From: Hofstenia miamia | Taxonomy: Eukaryota; Xenacoelomorpha; Acoela | Assembly (NCBI GenBank): GCA_004352715.1 | Contig: SCFE01000103.1 | Coordinates: 796,902 to 828,122 of the forward strand | Direction of reading: 5' to 3' | Length of the DNA stretch: 31,221 bases | Shown here: piece by piece, positions 1 to 9,634 of the stretch | Layout: every line of letters starts with the position of its first letter | How positions within the stretch are numbered: position 1 is the first letter of the stretch | Position numbers and translations under genes: made by a program | Notes under the pieces: model-generated | The model's database searches: none | Seen by the model: only the letters and a program-made list of their open reading frames with translations | What the model was told of the DNA's origin: nothing

Positions 1-665
1 CATTAAGTGACAGAAAGTCACTGTTAAATCGAGCATATTGTGGAGCAGCCGGATTAGCAGATGGAGAAGTAGAGTTGACAAACAGATTGAAGCTGACGAA
101 TGAGTGATCTGACAGCTTAGCAGGAACAGGGATTACAGATATGTAAAATATGTAGTCGGGGTGAGAGCACAGATCCAAATCAAGCAGGGAGGAGCTGGAA
201 GTAGGAGAAAATACAAGTTGTTCAAGAGAATAGCAGGCAAAAACTTCTAAAACTGCAGACTCATAAGTGTCAGTAGTAGAGTCGAACGCATTCCAGCAGA
301 CATTAGGAAGATTGAAGTAACCACAAACAAGAAAATGAGGACGAATGGATAATCCAAGTTGACGAGAGCGGTAGGTAGACTGGTCATGAAAAGACTCGAA
401 CATAGATGATAAATCAGCAATGGGAATGCGGAAGGCACTTTTCGAAGGAGGGTTGTAAACGCAGAGCAGAGAAACAATGTGGTCACTGCGAACAACAGCA
501 CAGTCACAACAGAAATCGAAGGAAAATGAATAGAAAGAAATGGGATGGGTGTCAAGGTTAGGAAGACGAGAGGCAATGAGAACACCACCATGGCGACCAC
601 TGGATCGATCGATACGAGAAAGAACTTTGAGAGTAAAGTTGGGAAAAACAACACTATCAGCAATG
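1..665 (-). pseudogene. Non-LTR retrotransposon ORF2, endonuclease (APE/EEP) domain, partial
   Basis: Read on the minus strand, 665 down to 1 is one frame without a stop, about 221 codons. It has the order of motifs of a LINE apurinic-type endonuclease, the domain that nicks target DNA to prime reverse transcription. Seen from N- to C-terminus: HGGVLIAS (near 552-575), VRSD, LLCVYNPPS (near 438-465), CGYFNLPN (near 302-325), LDLCS, and LSDHSFVSF (near 88-114). The SDH histidine (codon 104-106) is present. The usual GDFN motif reads GYFN: the Asp codon is TAC at 317-319, so this copy is probably catalytically dead. The N-terminus lies in the gap at 666 and the reverse transcriptase would lie left of position 1. 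The CR1/Jockey-like group fits, but the clade cannot be settled from this domain. The ORF1-like fragment at 921-1202 is on the same strand in the expected upstream place. Confidence 0.88.
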
Positions 666-920
666 NNNNNNNNNNNNNNNNNNNNNNNNNNNNNNNNNNN
701 NNNNNNNNNNNNNNNNNNNNNNNNNNNNNNNNNNNNNNNNNNNNNNNNNNNNNNNNNNNNNNNNNNNNNNNNNNNNNNNNNNNNNNNNNNNNNNNNNNNN
801 NNNNNNNNNNNNNNNNNNNNNNNNNNNNNNNNNNNNNNNNNNNNNNNNNNNNNNNNNNNNNNNNNNNNNNNNNNNNNNNNNNNNNNNNNNNNNNNNNNNN
901 NNNNNNNNNNNNNNNNNNNN
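666..920. other. Assembly gap (255 N)
   Basis: A run of N inside the minus-strand LINE. By position it should hide the end of ORF1 and the start of the endonuclease. Reading frames that cross it carry no information. Confidence 1.
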
Positions 921-1202
921 TCAGAGAGGCGGTAATAACGAATCAAGACGCCTTCAGACCACACATCAGGATTCATGAGTGCACGATGAGACTCTTGATC
1001 ACAGACAACATGGAAGGATACAAATGGAGAGTCAGGACGTGGAGGAATGGGAATGACATCAGCAAATTGTAGAGAGGAAGAACGAATGTGGTCAGCAACA
1101 TCTGAGGTGGACACAGAGACATCAAAACGGCCAACATAGATATGAGCTTTGCGGGGAGGCGGCGGAAGTGAACTAATAGGAACAGCAGGGAGACGGCAGG
1201 AA
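921..1202 (-). pseudogene. LINE ORF1-like protein, C-terminal RRM-type fragment
   Basis: One minus-strand frame is open from about 1202 to 921, about 94 codons. It contains IYVGRFDVSVSTSDV, then FVSFHVVCDQ, then MNPDVWSEGVLIRYYR. A 'YVGR...' start, a 'SF.V' strand and a closing 'l.p..W..Gv.iR.y' pattern are what I know from the C-terminal RRM-like region of ORF1 proteins of CR1/Jockey-type LINEs. Those proteins bind the element RNA as a ribonucleoprotein. The segment lies directly upstream, in minus-strand order, of the endonuclease at 1-665, with only the N gap between, so I take both as one element. No start codon in this frame is evident, and the left part of ORF1 is missing beyond 1203, where the sequence turns AT-rich. 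Confidence 0.65.
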
Positions 1203-1499
1203 GCTCAAATTGGGGGCATAACTGAAATCTAATTAATCTGTGTAATAACAATAAATACATATAAATGTTACAAATATAAGAACACAACATAACAACATAG
1301 AATATTATAACAGCTATTTACAATTGCCAGTAAATGACTCAATATAAATTAATAAATTTATAATTTAAATTATTTAAATTAAGTGGATTTCTTTTTGTAA
1401 GATTCTATTAATTAAATTATTGTTGGTAATTATTGCTGTAAGCTTAATATCCTTTATTAGTTCGTTGCATTGGTTTTTCGTTAGTGTAATAACATTATC
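1203..1499. other. AT-rich non-coding stretch
   Basis: About 300 bases of AT-rich sequence between two minus-strand LINE fragments. It may include the 3' untranslated part of the LINE whose coding end is at 1500-1925. No gene was seen. Confidence 0.6.
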
Positions 1500-1925
1500 A
1501 TTAATTAATTGTTCTGATTATAAAAAATTTAATAGTTTTATATCTCTCACTTCAAATGTTGTATAATTGTATTATGTCTTATTAAAACTGTTTGATGTGC
1601 TGCTCGGGTTCTCGTGTTAAAAGAATGATTTATTTTATTAAGGCTATAAAATTCTATTGGGTATTCTTGTCTATTAACCTTTATAGCATGCTTATGGAGT
1701 TCGAAAATGTATATTTTATAAATAGTCATCATGTTTGCTTCTATGAATAACAGTTTAGTTGAATAATTCGAATTTTTAAAGTTTGTGATCCTGATTATTT
1801 TTTTTTGAATTTTGAAAATAGGTAGTGATTGTTGTATGAGGTACCACCATATATTAAAAAGCCATATTGAATTATAAAAGTGTAGTTTAGGAACGAAGTT
1901 GTCTTATTTTTATCAAAATACCGTA
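1500..1925 (-). pseudogene. Second LINE, C-terminal end of the reverse-transcriptase ORF, broken
   Basis: Minus-strand translation shows the tail typical of CR1/Jockey-like ORF2 proteins, downstream of the polymerase. Seen are a 'LIYGGTSYNN' block (near 1818-1850), then after a frameshift near 1795 'IIRITNFKNSNYSTKLLF' (near 1745-1797), and 'TIYKIYIFELHKHAIKV' (near 1675-1726). A '...NTRTRA' segment follows near 1590-1625. The family pattern is 'G...WG..., L..LQKKIIRII, plf...l.i.diy..e..kf.yk'. The copy has at least one frameshift and further stops toward 1500. It lies upstream of, but on the same strand as, the endonuclease fragment at 1-665, so the two cannot be one collinear element. It is a separate insertion. 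Confidence 0.72.
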
Positions 1926-3480
1926 TAGTTTTTTCAAATAAAAGATACATGCTTATTATTTTATTTTTAACTTAGAAGTTATTATATATCAATCATTAAA
2001 AAATTTTAATGTACGAAAACCAAGGATAGGCCAGTATCCAAAACATTACATTTACTAATCGCCATTAATCTCATTATTATTTTACCCTTTGAATATTTAG
2101 TTTAAATTTTTTTATAGAAATATTGACAATTAAGTATGTGGGTTGTGATTTGAATAAGTACCCTCCAGCATATTATGGGTATGATTGGGTTGATTTTATG
2201 TTGATCAACTTCAAATTTTTGATCCAAACGATTCTATCATGTTCTTGATTATGAATTTTTTTTCGCATTGCATAATGGGATTCACATAATAGAACATAAT
2301 TCAAGCATTTAAAAATAGCTACTTTGATTAAATAGTGTTATCAATTTCTTTTAAAAATATCTCCAACCGAACTGCATATTCAAAAAATTACAATAACGGA
2401 ATAACAGTTGACATTTTTCGAAACACCCAAAAAGTTCGATTTTACTAATTAGTTTCATTTTGTGTTCAGTGCTACTTGTTCAAACATTTTTCGAAACAAC
2501 CCATCAGAACAAAAACCGCAAACAACTTTTTTCTATTTCTGCTTTATCGTTAACTAGTTTGTGTGGTAGCACCTATGTTACTTTCATATATCAAACATGT
2601 ATGTATTTACATGATAATAAAATTTATTATGCTACATGTCTGTTAATATCTTTCATGAGTAAGCAGGCATAGAAGTGGGGCGGGACAGTCCATGGGGCCA
2701 GGTGGGCTGGTGTGGAGCATGGTTATTCTAAGGTGAACAACCATGGACAAAGGTGGAGCAAAAACACTGGTGAGTTGATAAAACTGATTAAAAATTGCCA
2801 ATGTTAGAAATTGTATGATTAATTTTCTTATATTGCCTAAAATACTAGCTTTATTAAAAGCTTTAGTGTTAAAATTTAATTTAATTTTGCTATCAATTTT
2901 TACTATGTTATGGTATTATGTTTGTTATTAGATTTCTATTACTAGTACTAGTAGATGAAATTTGAAAAAACTGATTTTGTAACTTCTAGGCAGTAAGCGA
3001 TTCAAAATATTTGGCAATGCTGGTGTGAAGTTTTGGAGTAGAATTTTTTGATTTTTGAAATTTTGAACCGTAGTGTGTGACAATATGGGGAAGATGACAA
3101 CACGTGAAAATGGGGCAGTGCACAAAGTCTGTGTGTAGGAAAAGAGCAGTTCTAAAAATGTGTCCCACTTTCATCTCTGCGCGTAAGCGCAAGAACTCCG
3201 CGCAAAATATCCATACTTTGAGTCACTATTGACAAGGAAAATTAAATTAATTAATCAACCACTGTATTGTATTCAGAGTTAGAAACGTGACGGAATTTCC
3301 ACCCCGAGCTAGTACACTCTCATCCCAATTCCATTTCTTTTGGCATTCCTCCCAGGTCCTTATTTCACAAATATATTTTCCCCCTCATATACAAAAAATC
3401 AAATAAAATGCAAATATAATTGAATTAACAAGAAATGAGTTTATTGGCTACTGCCAACTGCACGCATTCCTGTTTACTTA
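1926..3480. other. AT-rich intergenic sequence; no gene recognised
   Basis: Short open frames only, with no conserved motif. A GC-richer patch at about 2673-2760 contains an 8-bp inverted pair, GTCCATGG near 2687-2694 and CCATGGAC near 2741-2748, which could form a hairpin. I cannot assign it to an element. Confidence 0.5.
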
Positions 3481-3498
3481 GGCGCTGATCTGACATTT

Positions 3499-3739
3499 GG
3501 TTTCTCTTTGCAGTCTGGATGAAACCAGTTTTTCAACAGTTGAGAGAGTAGGAAAGTCGACTGTAGCGGATTTGAGAACTTTGTGGGATCAAAAGACACG
3601 TCTCTTTGGTAGAGATCAATGTCTATTTTGGGAAACTTCTGAATGTTTCTGTGGTGTCGACGTTGCTGAGACTATCAAATGCGAAAAACATGAAATGTAC
3701 ATTGTCCAGGATTTGAATTTAGGCATAAATTTAAAATGA
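3499..3739 (+). CDS. Possible cysteine-rich terminal coding exon, unknown protein
   Basis: A strong 3' splice-site context (a pyrimidine-rich run ending TTTGCAG at about 3513) is followed by a frame open to TGA at 3737-3739. The exon would start at 3514 with one base completing a codon begun upstream (phase 2), then read LDETSFSTVERVGKS. After that come a basic/aromatic middle and a cysteine cluster, CLFWETSECFC, then IKCEKHEMYIV. That gives about 74 codons and five cysteines. The local base composition is less AT-rich than its flanks. No methionine is needed, because the start would lie in an earlier exon that I cannot identify. An AATAAA lies about 270 bases after the stop, near 4006. I do not recognise the family. 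The cysteines suggest an extracellular or metal-binding protein, which is inference only, and a chance open frame is possible. Confidence 0.35.
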
Positions 3740-4213
3740 ATGTTTATTGATTAGGTTTATTCTTTTAAACAATTATGCTTAAATTTAATATGGAGATAGT
3801 TGACTTACGAAATACCCTCCAACAACATTTAGGCATTTTAGTATATTTCAGCCAATTTCAAAAGGCTCGTTCCGGTCCCGTTTTTTCTCAAATATTTCAT
3901 CCTGGGTCCGTCCTGTTTCCAACAGTGGTAGTGTGTGTGAAATATCATGGTTGTGCATAGGCGAATTTTTACATTTTTATGAAGCTGGTTTAGCATTTTA
4001 GATACAATAAATATGTAAAATTTTTGATAAGAAATAGATAAGGCTTGCTGTTTTTACCCCTTTTAAGTTTACATTAATTTACAAGCCCAGCATTTTACAG
4101 ACTTTGCAGAGTATATTTATCATGTCGATACAGAGTTGGGAAGAGGTCATGTTGTGAGTGAAACCCTTTTCGAAATATAAAGGAATAATTGAGCAATTGA
4201 CTAATAATCCATA
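3740..4213. other. Non-coding stretch before the hAT element
   Basis: AT-rich, with an AATAAA near 4006 that could be a polyadenylation signal for the candidate exon ending at 3739. Nothing else was recognised. Confidence 0.4.
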
Positions 4214-4641
4214 TATTATCCCAACCCTGGAAGCGGGTTGGGCTGTTCCGAAAAAAATTAATTAATTGCGGGTTAAAGTGCGGGCTACAATTGTCTAATT
4301 AATGTTACAAAACGGTATATTTGAAATACCTTCAGGTTTATTGTCAGTTTGTTTTGCGGAATTTAGTAAAAAATCAGCGCTCTTGATTAATATTCCCCTA
4401 TGATATCAATCGTGTCATATAAAGTCCATTGGCGCTGAATTGAAACCATCTTGTCCACGTTTCTTTATATTTCAGTTAATGAGAAAGCGTAACACAACAC
4501 ACGCAGTGAATTACAGTGACGAATTTGATCGGATAACAATCCCATTGCTTATGTGTAATCGGCCGTTCAAAACTTTAAGTCATTTGCTAAATAGATTTCA
4601 AAGAAATTACATTTAGTATACCAACTTTTGCAAAGCCTGTT

Positions 4642-6274
4642 ATGAGTATCACAAAAGATTCAATCGAATCGGGATTGAAGAAGGGCAGTCTAAATCTGGG
4701 ATCAAAGAACGATGATGAAGACCAAAAGAAGTGCTTATCCGATGTCTGGAAGCATTTTGGAGATCCCATTGACAGCTCTACAAACACTGTATATGATAAA
4801 GTTTACTTCTTGTAAGATATCTTACACTACATTTGCTACGTATAACGAACACAGTTGCAATCTTGGAACTCGCAATCTAAATACGGACATTTCTAAGTGT
4901 TTTAAAATACGTCCACCAGATCAGCCAAAGAAAACTTCAACAGTACAAAAAACGCTGTTTATCAACTAGTGAACGGAAAAAACTTAAACTGAATTTGTAA
5001 TACGTGATTTTCATTTTTCCCTCTCTGTAGAGGAGCCAGCACTTATTGATTTGGTGAGGTTTAGTTAGGATGCCGAAGCTCAAAGCGACACATTAATATT
5101 AAGGACGCTTGGTGGCAGAGGAACACTAATCAACGAGCTTTTCAAACTTTTTGATACATGCCAGTCTACAACTAAAGGTGAAATATTGCGTTTTGTTGAA
5201 GAGGTACTATTATATGGACTGATAACATTCGGAAACCACCATATCTTGATGGCCCAAGTGGGATTAACTATCAGTTCCCAATAACAATTTAGCGCAAATG
5301 CAAAACAAGAGTATTGGGACATGCAAACCAGATATTTACTGTATTGACAAAGAGTTTTAGTATGTTAGTCGAGTTTTTGGAAAAACGCCAAATGTTATAC
5401 AGAATGCTACGAAATCGCAAACTAGTGAAAAGTGTATATAAATAGATTTGGCCTTTTCGACATGTCTTTCGTCAGCTAGAAGTTTCGAAGAAGCCAACAT
5501 TACATGCTGTTTTAGTATGTTCTTATTAGTTGGAAATGTACTGTGCTCCCACTGAAGAAAACAACGAGTCAGATTCAGTCATCAAAATTCTTTCACGCAA
5601 TTTTTGGAAAATTATGGAAAAAAATATTTGACCTCCGCCACATACTCTTATATTTTTTATTCATTTCTGCATCCAAATCTTAAATCCTTGAGCTTTATTG
5701 TTAATTCCCCCTCAACGACAACTGATTTTGCAACAGAAGTGGAAGCTGTTATGACTAATGAGATCGCCCAGCTTAGCAAGACATCTGCAAAGCAAACTGT
5801 TACGTATGCGACCATTGCTGATATCATGCCACCAGTAGTAAAGAAAGTGGCTGTTACTCCATGTCCAAGCAATCCTGTTTCTATCTTATCAATTGCAAAT
5901 TTTTATGCTCTTAAATCAGTTGTGACACCGACAATTGAAGAACGCTCCAGATATCGTTGTTAAAAATATATATGATAATCCTCTCGTTTTCTTTGAAAAT
6001 AACGTCTTCCCATTACTAAAGGTCAGTGCTCTTAAATCAGTTGCAATTGTGACACCGACAATTGAAGAACGCTCCAGATATCGTTGTTAAAAATATATAT
6101 GATAATCCTCTCGTTTTCTTTGAAAATAACGTCTTCCCATTACTAAAGGTCTGTGCTCGAAAAACCTTGGTTATACCGCCTTCTTCGACTAAAAGCGAAC
6201 GGCACTTTTCTATTGCTGCTGATATTAATACTGATAAACTTGGTAGCTTTATTCCAGAAATGCTGAAATGTTAG
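4642..6274 (+). pseudogene. hAT transposase (BED finger, core, C-terminal dimerisation), inactivated
   Basis: Plus-strand remains of a cut-and-paste transposase. An ATG at 4642 opens a frame that reaches a BED-finger start, SDVWKHFG (near 4738-4761), and stops at 4813. The finger continues in the next frame as SCKISYTTFATYNEHSC (near 4807-4857), ending at 4967. So the DNA-binding domain is split by a frameshift near 4800. Around 5040-5600 several stops occur. At 5604-5960 a frame carries FYSFLHPNLKSLSF, the counterpart of the core 'ATFLDPRFK' motif. At 6070-6274 lies the C-terminal dimerisation segment: NPLVFFENN, FPLLKVCARK, IPPSSTKSERHFS, TDKLGS. A 121-bp tandem duplication at 5907-6154 repeats the stretch just before that segment and shifts the frame. 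The fragments match a ZBED/hAT-type protein; it is dead. Confidence 0.85.
5907..6154 (+). repeat. Tandem duplication inside the hAT transposase gene
   Basis: Copy 1 is 5907-6027 (121 bp) and copy 2 is 6028-6154 (127 bp). They are virtually identical apart from a 6-base insertion (GCAATT) in copy 2 and a base change near the right end. The duplicated unit encodes the run-up to and first part of the dimerisation segment, so it both duplicates and misframes it. Near identity points to a recent event, a slippage product, or an assembly artefact. Confidence 0.95.
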
Positions 6275-7009
6275 TCGTCCTTAACCCTATCTTACCTGGG
6301 GCCGATTTGACCGCCTTCTATATTTTGAGATATAACGCAGAACCGGTTTTTTAAATAAACTATCCTTTTATGACTTTTTTCTTTAACTTGTTCTGCAACG
6401 TTTGACGAAAAATTATGTAGATAGGGTCAATGATTGGAAAGTTTTAGCGATTTTTAAAAAGTCCATGAAAAATAACAATTTTGTATGTAAAGGCTATAAA
6501 TTGAAACCAATGCATAATTTTCAATGCAAAATTATAATTGCCTTTCTCTTGATTCCTATTTGGGAATATTTGTACTATTTTGTGTCAATAATGAGAAATT
6601 TAGAAAATTTGATACGTAACCTAATTAATATGCGCATCATTTGCACACTAATTATTATATCGCAAAATGGTTTTTCAAGATATATCTCACATGTCAAAGT
6701 ATCTCCACACCTACTTTCGTGTTAATCGGATGTACTTTCGATTTAATATTTTTGCATAGCAACTTTATATTAGTAAATATAATTGTTTTTTTCTACACTT
6801 TCTATTCTCCTTTGTTACCAGTCTTAATATGCTGATAGGGCTTATAAAAGTATGACGGCCAAAGCTGAACAATTTTGGGTTGTGGGCTTGGTCGATTTTG
6901 GGAAAACTACATGTGTTGCAAGCTGGGCTGGGTCAAATTTTGAGAAAATCCATTAGCTGCGGGTCGGGCTAGGCCAAAAATTGCGGCCCGCTTCCACCTT
7001 GCATTATCC

Positions 7010-9478
7010 AACGTATGGATGGTTATATATCATGTATCATCACGGTACGTTTTTTAGCACACCACTGTATTAATGCCATATGAAGACCACCAATTACAGT
7101 ACTTGGAGTTAGATATTTACCCTTGATTTGATTGATTATCTATTAGCCAGCATAGTATAAAATCGATACTAGACAATATCTATAGTATAAGAGTTAAGTG
7201 TTAGTACTGACAACCTTGAAACACTTGAAATTACTCGTGCGCTCTGGTCTAAATTGGAGTTTAATTAATTCACCTGAATTTTAAATAATTAGTTTGTTTG
7301 ATGAATAATTGATGGAAAATATCTAAATTATTTTGTTGAAAAATATTTTTTTATTGGTAATATAGAATTTGTTAGTTCGGCTTAGGTTTCTTTTGAAATG
7401 ATATAGGGCTTTGGCCTTCGAAAATTTTCAACGAGATTTCAATTCCACTTAAAGAGACCCCTTTGTTGATCTTATATGAATTATTTTGAATGCATGTATA
7501 AAATTAAGTTTTTTTGGTTTCAATCTAAGGTTTGATAGTCATCTGTTTGCATAAAAATGATTCTAATTTTGGGCAAATCAGTTAATCATTTCTAATGCAT
7601 ATTGTCGGTGTTCAATCCCAATTTCAATTTCTTGTGCTTATGAAAAAATTGGATGGAACGTCAAGGGCGATAAGAATTAGTAGATATAAATTCCGTATTT
7701 AGGCGAAATAAATCCAGATAATGAAGAAAATTTTCATAATTTATATATATAATTTTTGGCTAAGTGGGTTTTCACTTGAACTTCTCTTAAATATTAATCT
7801 ACTAATTGTTAGGTGAATACGCAACACATTGTTAGTTCTTTTGCTTTTTTAAGGTTTAACTTAAGTTTAATGTCAGGATTAAGCAGGCGCGCAAAATAGA
7901 AAACACATAACTAGTTTTTTTATTTTTACAGGTTCTTGCCCCGCCATGTAAGAATCTGCAGTTTTAAGCTTAGATGATGTATTAAAGCATCTCAATTACA
8001 TTCCAAAGAGAAAACTACCGAGCTGTTATGTAATTATTATTTGCTAAATGATCATTTAAAAGTTATTGAAGTCTAGAAGAACGAACTTCTCTGCTAATTT
8101 ATCATTAGACATTACATTTATTGTCTCAGCAATTTGTAAGATTATGTAATTGAAATTGCTAGTATTAGATATTTAACTATTTATAAACAATGCTTAATTG
8201 AAAACAGACATAGTTATACTATACAATACAAAGAAATTTGACATTAGCTCTACGTTTTGGACATACATTTTGATTGTCTCTACTAATTTTAGCATAAGTT
8301 AGGATGGCATGTCCAATGAAATGTGTATAGCTTCAGTGGGATGCATCCATCGCAAAACAAGGAGAGGGGGATTAATATGTTTTAACCCGAATTTTGAATA
8401 GCATGGGGCAGTTAACATTTGGTAAAAAGATCTTACGGTGTGTCATCTTTGATGTGAGATGAATTGTCACAATAGTCTTACCTGAGGGAAAATCTATGTT
8501 CTTTTTTTAGCATCATTTTTGTCATATTTCTCCTTTTCTTGTTTCCCCAATCATGCAATTAGTGAGTTGTCGGACTTGGTATGTAATAAATTTGTAGATC
8601 AGATCGGATTAAGGTACTAAATCCGAGTCAGTATTGGATATAATTTTAGAAAAACAAATACTCATTAAGATCAACAAAGGGTCTCTTGCAGTCAACACTA
8701 TGCTCTCGCTCTTGTCATTTAATCATAGCTAATAGACATAGTAGTATTATATTAGTACTCTTATGCTTTCACAAAGTGAATTTGAATTTGAAGTGCTTCA
8801 TTGTAAAAATAACAATCTAATTTTCATTAAACTACACCAAAATTTTGCTATAGGCTATAGTTGCTTGGAGTTGTAGGGCTAAAATTGCTTAGAATATATA
8901 AAAAATTTGTGATTTAACATTTTACCAGTTCACACATGCAGCTTTTAGTGTTAGTCCTCATGACATTGATAAGGGTGAACTTTTATTGTTAAACTGATGA
9001 AAAGTTATTCAATAAAATTTTTTCCCTTTTATCTGTGTAGGGTTGTAAAAATATTTTATTGCTTTATATGATAACTTCGCTTTTCTCTCACGAGATGCAT
9101 AAAATTTGTCCTAAAATAACTTTTTCTATTTTATGCACTTTTCGAAATAATCTCTACTAATGAAGCCTTAATCAGGACATGATTAGTATGGTAGGAAGGA
9201 TAGAACAGTAATAAATCTGATTTAGCACTATGCAAGAGTGGTGTATATTGTCCAGTTTTATATATACTTTGTATGTGTAATGTATAATTTTTATAAATTA
9301 TTTGTACAACCATTAGAGATGATTCTCTTTAAAATGCAGAATTCAAACAAGTTTTGCAGAAATTGTAAAACCTCTTCGTCACGACATAGGCACAATGTTT
9401 GTCAAACAATATATTTTAAAATAATAATTAACACTTAGATGATGGAATTTTCAATTGAGTTTTGATTTCTATTTTTAG
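7010..9478. other. AT-rich sequence upstream of the Ly6-type exons; exon 1 not found
   Basis: No open frame with a clean signal peptide and a phase-1 donor was found here, so the first exon of the downstream gene may lie further left, be untranslatable by eye, or be missing. The stretch holds one inverted-repeat pair (7452-7474 and 8666-8687), described separately. Confidence 0.5.
7452..8687. repeat. Inverted-repeat pair about 1.2 kb apart, possible old DNA element
   Basis: The left arm 7452-7474 begins AAGAGACCCC and continues TTTGTTGATCTTA. The right arm 8666-8687 is its reverse complement except for one G. Twenty-two bases matching in inverted orientation at this spacing is unlikely by chance even in AT-rich DNA. 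No target-site duplication could be matched and the interior has no coding motif, so the element type is open. Confidence 0.4.
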
Positions 9479-9634
9479 CACTGGATTGCAAATCGTGTGA
9501 ATGGTGTGACTCCAGTGCATTCTGTCGTTCAAATGGTACTTCTTTGGACAGTTGTCGATATAATCCCCAAATTGCTGAAGTGAAGTCCTGTCCATCACTG
9601 GATGTCTGCATTTTTCTACAATTATCTGTTAACA
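9479..9634 (+). CDS. Ly6/uPAR-type three-finger protein, exon encoding the first half of the domain
   Basis: An acceptor (TTTCTATTTTTAG, AG at 9477-9478) and a donor (GTAAGC from 9635) bound a 156-base exon. It starts with two bases and ends with one base of split codons, so both introns are phase 1. It encodes 51 full codons beginning LDCKSCEWCDSSAFC. There are seven cysteines, then SCPSLDVCIFLQLSVN. An LxCxxC start just after the signal-peptide junction, with phase-1 introns, is the known layout of Ly6/LU domain genes. The domain is a disulphide-held three-finger fold, usually on secreted or GPI-anchored surface proteins. Two further cysteines in the first 15 residues are more than the usual ten per domain allow. 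The exon joins in frame to 13099. The signal-peptide exon was not found. The molecular partner is unknown. Confidence 0.75.

Larger units (their letters stand above)
4214..7009 (+). mobile_element. hAT-superfamily DNA transposon with TIRs and 8-bp target-site duplication
   Basis: The boundaries can be read directly. The left end at 4222 begins CAACCCTGGAAGCGGG. The right end at 7001, read inward on the minus strand, begins CAAGGTGGAAGCGGG. The two share TGGAAGCGGG exactly. The flanks are TATTATCC (4214-4221) and CATTATCC (7002-7009), an 8-bp duplication with one mismatch, the length hAT transposases make. The element is therefore 4222-7001, 2780 bp, and carries a broken plus-strand transposase gene (4642-6274). 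GC-rich 'GCGGG..GGGC' subterminal sequence on both sides (4231-4292, 6930-7000) fits hAT ends. The unique alignment of TIR and duplication leaves little room for another reading. Confidence 0.88.

Noticed and set aside
545-1072. Plus-strand open frames running across the first N gap
   Set aside because: Most of their length is N, and the real signal there is the LINE on the minus strand.
6402-6835. Plus-strand frames of 107 and 64 residues inside the hAT element
   Set aside because: They lie after the transposase stop in the AT-rich 3' part, without family motifs.
9238-9438. Frame just before the Ly6-type exon, considered as its signal-peptide exon
   Set aside because: It begins with GTG rather than ATG, and no donor of the required phase follows a usable hydrophobic stretch.
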